Shown: piece after piece, positions 24,201-33,754 of the stretch | Position numbering within the stretch: position 1 is the first letter of the stretch | Layout: each line of letters starts with the position of its first letter | NCBI GenBank assembly: GCA_005765155.1 | Contig: VCCP01000002.1 | Span: 3,658,001-3,722,000 of the forward strand | DNA length: 64,000 bases | Direction: 5' to 3' | Source: Zelopaecilomyces penicillatus | Lineage: Eukaryota > Ascomycota > Sordariomycetes > Hypocreales > Pseudodiploosporaceae | Notes under the pieces: generated by a model | What the model was told of the DNA's origin: nothing | Databases searched by the model: none | What the model saw: the letters and a program-made list of their open reading frames with translations, nothing else | Made by a program: the position numbers and the translations under genes

Positions 24201-24501
24201 AGTATATATATAAAAAAAAAAAGAGCAATACATCAACTTGAAGATAGGTCGCCCGATATAGCAGGCATTGTTGATGAAACCTGCGCCACGGATTGAAGAA
24301 AAGGAAAATATGCCCGCAAATGTGTCAATCAAAGCAGTTGAATCAGCCAGCCCAGCCGAATTCCAAGTGTATGCACTTTTGTCTTATTTCGTAAGTGTAG
24401 CAAATTTCAACGCCAGCCGAATTATTCGCAAACCATTGCCGTTACCACGGGGTATTTATTGCATGTGTACGCCAAATCGAAAGCGGTTTTTCTGAGTCCA
24501 T
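21294..24501. other. 3.2 kb spacer between convergent regulator genes
   Basis: No gene is supported between the stop of the RGT1-like gene (+) and the stop of the copper-fist gene (-). The stretch holds homopolymer runs (A at 21701-21717, T at 22436-22451), an ACAT microsatellite at about 21575-21593, and many TACCT/AGGTA repeats between 22165 and 22790. Open frames are short and of low complexity. It is long for a convergent spacer in this neighbourhood. Confidence 0.5.
22167..22300. repeat. Clustered TACCT/TTACC short repeats
   Basis: Tandem and near-tandem TTACC/TACCT units occur at about 22167-22190 and again at about 22258-22290, with reverse-complement AGGTA units at 22700-22790. They look like slippage-derived minisatellite sequence of the kind scattered in fungal intergenic DNA. 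No function is inferred. Confidence 0.5.
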
Positions 24502-25958
24502 TCACATTTCCCAAAAATTGCCCATCGCGGCTGGACCAAGTGGGTCAGGGCTATCCATGTTTGCGATGCCGTCGTGATAGTTTGGCATCCAGAAAGCTGG
24601 ATCATCCTCGACCATGGAGACTGCGCCTGCTAAAGCATTACTGTCATCGTTTTTGTAGAAGTTCGCGTAGTCAATGGTGCTGATATCCGCCCCCGAGTTG
24701 GTAACCATGTGCTGTCGGAGAAAGCTGCTGCTGCCTGTGCCGAATCCGTCGAGATCGCCATCGCCGCCCGGCAAGAAATCCTCCACTTCAGAAACCTCGC
24801 CAGAAGTGGATGTGGTGTTGGCTAGGCGAGGAAGTTGCTCGGAGCCACTTCCAAATTCAACCATACCGTTGAAGCTTTGTGTGCCGGCTTGGCTGTAGCT
24901 AGATGGTGTAAAGCTTTCGGCGTTTGACTCTCCTAGGTCGTAATGGCTCCAGTCGACAGATCTTGCGCTGAGGCCAGCGCTGAACATGGGCCCATCATTA
25001 TCCGACGCAAATCCGCTGCCAAATAAATCAAAGGTGCCGTTATTGACATATGGGGGATAATCAATACGCGACAAATCGAGTGGGGGTAAGTTGCCAGCCA
25101 TGTGCGGAAAGCTCGATCCGGACATGAGTGGAGAAGCAGTCTCTGACTTGACCTGACGCTGTTCACGGGCGCTGTTGATTAGGGAAGCTGCCTGTCCATC
25201 ACTTGTGGGATATATGACATCTGAGTTAGTACTGAGGCTGCCAGCACTGTTGGCAGAGTTGACTCTGTTAAGCTGGTAGGGCCCGCATTTCTGTGAGGCG
25301 CGGTGCTTGGCCGTCGCTTTGGGGTGACCACTCTGGTCAAAGGACAAACTGCCGTCAGAGTGAACTGTATTGGCTCGCCGTCTTCTGACGATGGCCTTGG
25401 GGGGAGCTACGCTGGGCTGGATTGGAACCTCAGCGTCCGAGTCAGATTCAGGGACCGTGTCCAGCGCGGAGTCCTTCTTGTGACAGCATGTGCATCGGCC
25501 GCCGTGGTTGCAGCAGCAGGTTTCTGTGTAGAGTTCGTGGTTAGAAGGGATACAGGCCTATAGAGACGTGTGTGACTTCAAGCTCACCCTTGTGTCCGTC
25601 CATCGTCGGCTGGAGATGGGCGCACTTGCTCGTCTTCTCGCCGCAATCGCATTTGATGTGGGCAGAGCGAGACTTGCGCATTGAGCGACAGTGCGAACAT
25701 TGTGAGACGGGGCGACCCTTCTTGTTAATGTGTTGAAGCGGACGGTCTATAATAAAAGGTGTTTGGTTAGCAGCAAGTTCCTTATATGCATGGTGTAATA
25801 GGTGCAGCTCGACAAAAGCAAGCCTGTGAGCCCCATGCTTGGACAGCCTGAAGGGTGGTAGGCGCGGGGCGACGTCACTTACTGGAGTGCTGGCAATTGC
25901 TCACACGATGACCTCGCACGCAGGCCTCGCACGCATACTTCTCACCGTCAATTATCAT
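24502..25958 (-). CDS. Copper-fist DNA-binding transcription factor
   Basis: Three exons (25883-25958, 25588-25746, 24502-25523) give 418 residues. The first 75 residues are a copper-fist: MIIDGEKYACEACVRGHRVS with the zinc ligands C10, C13 and, just after, C22 in NCQHS. The minor-groove RGRP-like element KKGRPVSQCSHC follows, then the Cys cluster HIKCDCGEKTSKCAHL. Exon 3 opens with a second cysteine-rich block (ETCCCNHGGRCTCCHKK) that could sense Cu(I). The remainder is Ser/Gly/Asp-rich, without a recognised fold, and ends in GPAAMGNFWEM. Family members (ACE1, MAC1, CUF1, GRISEA) regulate copper uptake or detoxification; the length and lack of a clear C-terminal REP-type Cys array leave the subtype open. 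The upstream side faces the large gene-free tract. Confidence 0.9.
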
Positions 25959-26470
25959 TTCGGCGGTAGCGATGGCAATGAGGATGTATTGGTGCTGTGT
26001 AGATATTGTATGTTGATGTTGTGTGGTGAATGTTTTGTGGAAGACAAAGTTGCAACGGCGCTGTCGGCCTTTGTTTCAAGGTGGGCGGGCAACAAGGCTA
26101 ACCAGGTAGGTGGTAGGAAGTTAATAAGCAGGCAGAGAACGAAGAAGGTAGTGAGTAGTGTTGTGTGCCAGTTTCCCCGAGTGTGTCGCAGCGTCCAGGC
26201 TCTGTCCGAATCGACGGGCCGACCAAGAGAGTCCGCCTAGAAGCTGTCTAGGGTCTGTCTCCGACAAGTGCTGGGGTAGAGGCGTCACAAGCACATGTCT
26301 TGCGCGAACACTTGCTGAGAGGGAAGGGTAAATGGAGAAGAGAAGAAGAGAAGAAACACAAACGGCCAAAGTTGTTGTGTTGGACCAAGATTTGTCCCCA
26401 ACTGAGGTGTGGCTGCGTGGGTGGAGTAGATGGTCGTAATTCGCTGCTGGACGGACGGAGGTATTGAAAG

Positions 26471-26498
26471 GATGGATGGATGGATGAATGGATGAATG
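26471..26498. repeat. GATG/GGAT tetranucleotide microsatellite
   Basis: About seven near-perfect tetranucleotide units (GGAT with GAAT variants) in the upstream region of the copper-fist gene. Simple-sequence slippage is sufficient explanation. Confidence 0.7.
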
Positions 26499-26860
26499 AT
26501 ACGTAAGGTAGGGGCGACTTCGGGGTGCTGTTCGCCAACGGTACGTAGCACCAGGAACACTGGCAGTGGAGGTAGCTGCTAAACGGTAACAGTACCTAGG
26601 TACCTTGGGTACCTCTAATAAGGTATGTCTAGACGGTGGTTGAAACAGTGATAGTCGCCCGTCAGTTCTCGTCGTGTGGTGCAGATGGAGCCGACCAGAA
26701 AGCCCCGGTCTGAGATTGCAAGCACGGCAGCCACGGGGGCGTCGGCGGCGCAGTGGGCGAGCGAGTCGGGGTTGGCGGCAGAAGCGGGCCTTTTGCGTCT
26801 GGTGGTCCTCTCGTAAAAGACCGGGCCGTCAAGGTAATGGAGGTGCTTTGGGGTGCGGTG

Positions 26861-26880
26861 TTGGGTGGTGTTGGGTGGTG
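26861..26880. repeat. Tandem 10-bp repeat TTGGGTGGTG x2
   Basis: Two exact adjacent copies of TTGGGTGGTG. Short tandem duplication; no function inferred. Confidence 0.7.
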
Positions 26881-27500
26881 CAGTAGACGGAGGACCTTCG
26901 AGTAACAGAAAGTAATAGGCGAGTTTGGCGCTCAGCTCGGATCCGCTAGGCCCTGTTAAGACGCCGAGAAGCCAACCTGGTTGCAGGTATGCAGCGTGAG
27001 TCGTCGTGATCACCTTGTTCGGATAGTCGGGAAGGGAGACCCTGCCCTGGTGTCGTCAACCTGCAGCGTTTGCAGACCAGGAGCCAGATGCTGTCGCGAT
27101 GCACAGCAGACACAGGAAGATGTAAAAGCCTGGCCAGGAAACGGGGGCATAAGCGAGCAGCAGATAGCAGCGGTGCGCGACGAGATAGAGAGAGAGAAAG
27201 CGAGAAGTGGGTGTATTCCACACTGGCGATATCAAGCCGGAGCAAAAGCGCAGATGACAGAAAATATGGAGAGTGTGAGAGGAATGGACAGACAACAAAT
27301 GAAGCGGGCAAAGAACTGCGGGCTTGGGGATGGGACCGATTCGTACTTATTATTATGGTGAAGCATCGTTGAGAAAATACGGAGACGCATGTACCTACAT
27401 GACATGGCATCGCATGGCATAGCACCCATACAAACTGTGCCTGCACCATGACAGCCCCATGCCTTACAATCCCGATGCAACAGCGCGATGACGGTGCTGG

Positions 27501-30500
27501 GGTGCAGGCTTGACCCTTCTGTACTTCCGGCTTCTGCCCAGCGACGCCAAGCCGTTACCCGGAGCAGGCAAGGCGTGGAGTGGCCGAGGCAGGCTCACAC
27601 GATTGGGAAATAGTTCGAGTACTTCTTCCTGTACAGTACTTCTACAGTGTGTCTGCGGCTCCGCCGTGACCTGACGAACAAGACAAGTTCGACGAATGTA
27701 TGACACTGGGGCGGATGCCAGCCTGGATCGTTCTACTTTGCAAACGGCATGGCGCTGGGCCAGGGTTTCTGGAGAAAAGAAGCTTAGCGGCGGCCCATTT
27801 CGTTTCCGCGCTTGTGTCAATCTGTCGCCAACTCTACTGTACCCGTAATAAGGCAGGCCATTCAGTCAGTCCATCGTCAGTCAGACTGCGGGCGATCTCG
27901 GTGGGTGCACGGTGGGAGCCGGGGAGATGATGATAAGATGACAAGAATAGTAATAACGCCAGCAGCAACAATGATGCACGATGAAATGGGGAAGAAACAG
28001 TTCGCTAACTGCGTCAGGTGCTCTACCGGTATAGTAGTCGCCCAAGTCTTCCACCAGGCAACTCATCACTTCCTTCCTTCTTGGCCAAGCGTCAAATCAC
28101 TACAGGTCTCAGCATTAGCAGGAGCCATGCTTGGTTGTCTACCAGATGGGGCAGATGCATTGAAGTGGCCCAACAAGGCTTGAACAATGCCAAACCCGCA
28201 AATGCCACACGCAAGTCGCAGATTCCTCATTCACCAACTCGACCAGTCTTCTGACTGGAAGTCAAGCCGCGCTCAGCAAGCCGCGCTCGTCATGGCCCTT
28301 GTAGGCAAACTGGACTCTCTTCGGGGACCTCCACGGGTTTCCACAGACCACGCAGCATCCATCCAAGACGCTTCCTTCCCCTGCGAGGCGGCGCAGCGCG
28401 GCTGCTACTGCTGCTGCTGGAAGGTTGCTAAAAGGCTTCCTTTAGCCACCCCAAGATGGGATCGCCAAGCGAAAAGGCTGCCCCAGGCACGCTACTGTAC
28501 AGTTGGTTAGTTGTTGAATTGTAATTACATTGACCTTGCCGGGGCACAGAGAGTCTACAGAGAAACACACATCCCGGCCCGGCATGCCTCTCTTTTCGTT
28601 CGCACGCCATTTGCGTCTTGGCGCCTACCAGAGCTCAGAGCACACCCTCGTGTCGTGTCCGTCTCGGCTGTTATTCACCCCTCCTCTACAGACGATCGAA
28701 AGTACGTCCACTTCTACTCCGTACACCTAGTTATATGGCACATAGAGACTATGTAGGTGTGTACCAACTCCTCTAGCGCACGAGCGCTTCACGCCTGTTC
28801 TTGAGCTCTTTTCATTTAGAAATCCAGTTCATCTATCTATCCCCTTGGATATCTCTAGTATTGTGAGCCTTAGCAGAATCGTGACCCCTCTCTCATGCTG
28901 CCTTCGGATGTCTCTTTGACGAGTCCACTGAAATCGGTTGCCCTCAATGGTCCATACTAAAGTGGATATGGGCTGAGATGGGCTGAATCCCTGAGGCTCC
29001 AGTGACTCCCTGGTAACTCTCCGATGCTCCATTGAAATGCCTCAGAACAGATCTTTTTTGCGATCTAGGGACTGACTCGTGGGAATAGATTTGAAGCGTT
29101 GAGTTGTCACGTATCTGGCAAAATAAAGGGGAGATCTCACATGGCGGGCGGTTACCAGCTGACATGGGGAAACTGGGACTCTTAAATCTCCCGCTGTTTA
29201 GCTCGGATCCTCCTAGCATCTTGACATGAGCCTTGGTCAGAAGCAAAGCAGCTTCAATTAAGGTCCATGGCTAGACGATTCGTGAACATGGGTTAACTGG
29301 AGACACCTGACAGCGTCAGTACTGACTACATAGCGGCTACACGTAGGCTGCACAGCTGCTTTCTACGAGTCCTTGTCCGCCTAATAAATCACCGTCCTGC
29401 ATTGCACGGCTCAAACGCTGACGAGGTGGCCGATTTGATGTTTGCACTACAAGACCTCTCGTACTTCCAGGCTTGGTATACTGATGGTGGAACCCAACAT
29501 GTCGCATGCACGGGCGCATCCCGCTCATGAGTGTGCGGGATGAGTTGAATCGCTTACGCCGCCCCCGTGTGAGTACGATCATGAATGTGAGAGCGTCCAC
29601 CGTACGTGTAGGGGCTAGTTAGCGGTATGTGCTTCACCAATATGCGCTGAACGATGCGCAATGAATAATTTCCTCTATTACTCTAGGCCATGCTATGAAT
29701 GCGCCTACAGTAGCATTAGCGCATAATGATTTTGCTAGATGATGATTGGTATGGTGTTTTTACCCGTGGGAGAGAGCAGCAAGATACGACCAAGCCTGCG
29801 CAATGTAAAGAAGGTCATTAATGTGCTGACATGGGCATTGCCAACTCTTGTCAAGTGCTTACGGGCTATCCCAATATCGTCGCTCTACCTGTTGAATGAT
29901 GATGATGATCATCATTAGCCAGAGCAGCATCATCGCCAATCTGCCCTGGCGTCTTATTAGTAACACATAGCGATTCAGACTCCTACATACTACTTGCTGC
30001 CTGTATCTTGGTTTCCAGTTGTATCGTCGTGTATTTCTCACAATTACCAAGGGCTACAGCAAGGGTAAGGGCCAGCAGTAGGTCGAAGACTAATAATAAG
30101 CAGGCTACCTGGATGTTAGGCCGGTTTCTTGTCGCCGCAGACTTGTAGTAAGCTTGCAAGCTCGAAGCTTTGCTCTTCTTCGCCCAAACAGCTGTCAAAC
30201 TCAAATGCTTACATGAAACCTGTGCAAGAGCCCGTGCTGATCAAGCCCGCTACATTCTCATAAGTTCAACCACGGTCGAGTTACATGTGCTTCCTCTTAT
30301 GCCTAGGCCTAGGTAGGAAACAGCCAATGTTGTTACTTGTCGGTCGCATTGGGTATACTGCAATTGGGCAGTGCTGAATGAACGAATTGGCGCTGTTCAA
30401 GTTTTTTGGCTGCCAATCTGTAATCCATCTTTTCCTGCTTCAGCCACTTCCAAGTGTTCCTTTCAAGGTACCTTTTGACTGCTTGGCATGCGCAGCCAAC

Positions 30501-33367
30501 CATCAGTACCGGCGCGAGCATCCAACAAAGGCATGTGGTGTACAGATACCAGGTAGCCAGGTGTTAGCGCATGCCACTCACAATGCATATAGGTAACTAC
30601 CATGTGCATTACTCTAATATTCGAAGGCACCTTTGGGAATGACTAACGTTACTTTTATCGTGGTGCCAGTCTTTGACTTGTCCACACACAGGGGATCCAT
30701 CTGCTCGGCCCGTCGGCGCATGAACCACATAGTCTGTCCGAATCTGCTGGTCCGGATAATTCATGTGGCCAACCTCCTGCTGAAAAGCGCCCGCTGCCGG
30801 CAATCGCCTACTAGGTATAGTGCGAAAGCACCCCCCTCCCCTGGCTCGAAATGATTGGAACTGACGAATTTTGGCTACGAAGGCTAACAATTGCCAGATA
30901 ATGGGACCCGGCGTTCCATAAGAAACGGAACATCCCCAGTCATACGGACGTACTAGGTGTAGTTAGAGAAGCTTTAAGGGGGACGGACACTTGCTGCATC
31001 GAGGATGAAGCTTCCTCCCTTCTTCCAAGGATGAAGGGGACCCTAATTCGAGGAATCGAACCCGAAGCACAGCCCCAGTCAGTGCTCTCATTGGGTGAAA
31101 AGAATGCAGGAATTACACAAGCAAGGGCTTGGCAACCAAGCGCTGTTGGGACCTTCCTTGTAGGCAGCCTCTTTTGCCCATCGCCGTTGCCAGACCTAGG
31201 CCTACCGCAACAAGACCCGTTGGGATCAGGCTAAAATAAAGCCCATCCTCGAGAATGAATGCTTCTCCTCCTTGCTGGTACCTGGGCAGTACCGTAATCG
31301 TACGCTTCTTCCCGACCACACATGCACTCCAGCCCGCCGTCTTTGCCATGCAACTCACACCCGTGTCGGCCTAGGTGGGTTTGTAACCCGCCGGGGTCGC
31401 GGTGCTTTGAAGCTCTTGGAGTCTGTGTGGTAGCTCCATTTCCCCCATGGACCACGTCGTAATGTACGGTGACTTATTATGGCGAGACTCAGAATTACCT
31501 TTCAACACGCACGAACTGGTATCTAGGCCTACAGTATTGCACTCGTTAGGTCTGCAGGACCTAGCGGCATTCGGCGGTTCTTGTGACATGGCAACAGTTG
31601 CTGTACGTAACTGGATGAAGTATCCATCTAGGCATGTTTCATTGGCGTTGGAAGGGGACGGAGTTTGCTCGGGCCAATCAAGCAGACTATACGAAACACA
31701 CTCCGTAAGCTGTCAGGGTAGGTAGTTAACCCAATATTGCAACCAACCACGCAGGGTCTGTCAACGGTCATCTGCCACTCTCCCTGCCTTGGAATATTAT
31801 TGAGCCCTCCCTCTCTCTTCTCCCCCTCAAACCCGGTTTGGGGGATAAAAGGCTACAGGGCTGAGTCAACATCTTCCAAAGGAAGAGCTTGCCACAAAAA
31901 AAGTCCTAACTACCATGAGGTGCAGGATGATGGGATATTAATCACGTTGCGGTATGTTGTGCGTTGCTCCATCTAGCCTTGGTTTACCATGCCTAACCGA
32001 GGCTAGAAGGGTTCACTGACTTGCCGTGCATTATTACATGGATGATGGGGCCGATTGCCTGTTGGCAATGATGGAATGCTCTTCTGATCTAGGCTCTGTC
32101 TCAGGCCTAATTACGGGCGCGACCAACTTGGGAAGCTCCATGGATAATGGGACACTCTTTCGTCGCCTATCCACCACACCATCTACCCAGGCCGTTGTTA
32201 CGCTGCATCTTATTACTTTGGCTAGCATACCATAGACCGGCGGAGCACTTGTAACTCGACTTTATTCCCACGACTGCTATAATTACCGTATTTGAAATAC
32301 CGACCCATTTTCCCCGAACTCGTTCAAGGCTAGAAACAATCTTGCGACCTTGCACCCTGACGATGAGCTGGGGCCGAACCCCTTGATGTCGTGCGGGAAC
32401 TGAACCTGGAGATCCGCGATCCCTACACCACAAGAACAAAAGGGCTATTACCTTACAAGTGCCTATAGTGCTACTCGAGAGCCCCTGGCCTCATCCACAT
32501 GCCGGCTAGCTCGCCGTAACGTGCAGCAATCCCTTGTCAACTATTATTACGATTGCCCCAGATAATGGTGACTTTTGTGTGTCTTGTTGATGGTTTGCAA
32601 ACGTGAGACGCGCAGACGATAGGGACCAACCACCATTGTGCCTATCGATATCGATCTTCACAACGCAAAACACCCCGACATGTCAGAGCGGGAATGCCTC
32701 GTTAACCCGTCGTCCGAGCGGCAGTGAAATTTGTCTGGGTGGACCCGTCTTCGAGCCGCTGGTCAGGTGAAGGCGCGAAGATGACGGCAGATGGAAATGC
32801 AAATGCACCTTGGAACCGGATGATTAAAGGTCTCGAAGCCTCGATGCTGACGCCACATTGCGACCAAGATTTCTATGCTACAGTCGTGCCTCTGACATGA
32901 GGCCCCAGCATCTTGTCGATGAGACATGGCCACTCACCACGGTCTTCACAACAACAACAGCGCCACCTGGCCAAGGGAATAACGGGACCAGGGGGTGTTT
33001 GTTGGGTGGTTCTCGCACTGTGCCGCAAGTCACTCGAAAATGGATCGGAATCTGCCACCCACACCTTCATACTGTGCTGCGATTGGGCGCCAATGCCTGC
33101 AAGGAGCTGCGTGAAGAACCCTTGCTTGTCAAAAACTGGATCCTCAGCGCTAGTTGTTGGAAAGTTCGAAGGACTGAAGGACCTTCGAGCCGATCTTCTA
33201 GAAGCATTCGCCCGCCCTGTCCGGAGGGGCTGCGAGGTCATGGGTGGCACCCCCCTTGCGAGTTGCAGCTTCTCTCCCCACCAGTGTCGTCGCAGCCAGG
33301 CAACATTCCACCAACTGCGAAACCGCTTGCTAGCCTGCTGCCCATGCATCCCACACCTGGCGTCTAG
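27501..33367. other. 5.9 kb gene-free tract
   Basis: I find no gene here. Composition is close to balanced, not AT-rich, so it is not an obvious RIP-type island. Open frames reach 170-184 codons at 32858-33427, on both strands at once, which is what stop-poor GC-rich noncoding sequence gives. The plus-strand frames at about 33150-33367 might be the upstream part of the possible exons that follow. No transposase, reverse transcriptase or tRNA is recognisable. Confidence 0.45.
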
Positions 33368-33754
33368 GTGTACAAAGTCAGCTACTTCTGCTACTATAAT
33401 GTCAATGTCATTCCAAGAAAGAAGCATTTAGGGTCTGTGGCGCAAGAGTTCCAAACCAGGTATGAGTACTACTTACTAGATATTGTACATTTACAAATGT
33501 GCTTCTTGTGTGTTATCGTACATATCTGCCTGTTTTAACTACCCAGTTGATCTGTGCTTTGAAACGGCATTTAGTCTAGCGCGAAAGCCCACATGTTCCA
33601 GCAGGGTCTGGTAGACTTTTCCTCCATCCCGTTCACCAAAGAAGAAATAGAACCAATTGCTGACGAGATCTACGGGTCAGACTGGCCAGTGAACGCCATC
33701 GCCGGCTTCATAGGGCCGATCGGTGTTCCCCGTAAAGGGCTGCCGGCATGCTAG
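33368..33754 (+). CDS. Possible 3' terminal exons of an unrecognised gene
   Basis: Two segments read like real coding sequence and join in phase. 33368-33459 starts after a TCTAG acceptor, encodes VYKVSYFCYYNVNVIPRKKH and further, and ends at CAG|GTATGAG. 33580-33754 starts after another TCTAG acceptor, encodes DFSSIPFTKEEIEPIADEIY and then GSDWPVNAIAGFIGP, and ends in GLPAC with a stop. The implied intron is 120 bp. Upstream there is an in-frame TAG directly before 33368, and the neighbouring frame around 33160-33320 (including GKFEGLKDLRADLLEAFARP) may continue the protein with a shift. This may be a real gene with an upstream exon I cannot define, or a pseudogene with a frameshift. I do not recognise the family. 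Chance open frames remain a possible explanation. Confidence 0.35.

Larger units (their letters stand above)
25959..27500. promoter_or_regulatory. Upstream region of copper-fist gene
   Basis: The first 1.5 kb upstream of the copper-fist start. It is relatively GC-rich and contains tandem repeats at 26471-26498 and 26861-26880 and the perfect 12-bp palindrome GTACCTAGGTAC at 26592-26603. Overlapping open frames of up to 167 codons (26946-27449 minus) occur but are Ser/Leu/Cys/Arg-rich, as expected of GC-rich noncoding DNA, and match nothing I know. Confidence 0.45.

Noticed and set aside
31045..31065. Minus-strand GGGTTCGATTCC resembling a tRNA B box
   Set aside because: No matching A box at the right distance and the flanking bases cannot form a T-arm stem or cloverleaf.
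32035..32050. YMDD tetrapeptide (as in reverse transcriptase) in a plus-strand frame
   Set aside because: Only four residues match; the surrounding 69-codon frame has no other reverse-transcriptase motif, and neighbouring sequence shows no retroelement structure.
32858..33427. 169- to 184-codon open frames on both strands as full genes
   Set aside because: Simultaneous long frames on opposite strands indicate stop-poor sequence. Only the short downstream segments have protein-like character, so full-length genes were not called.
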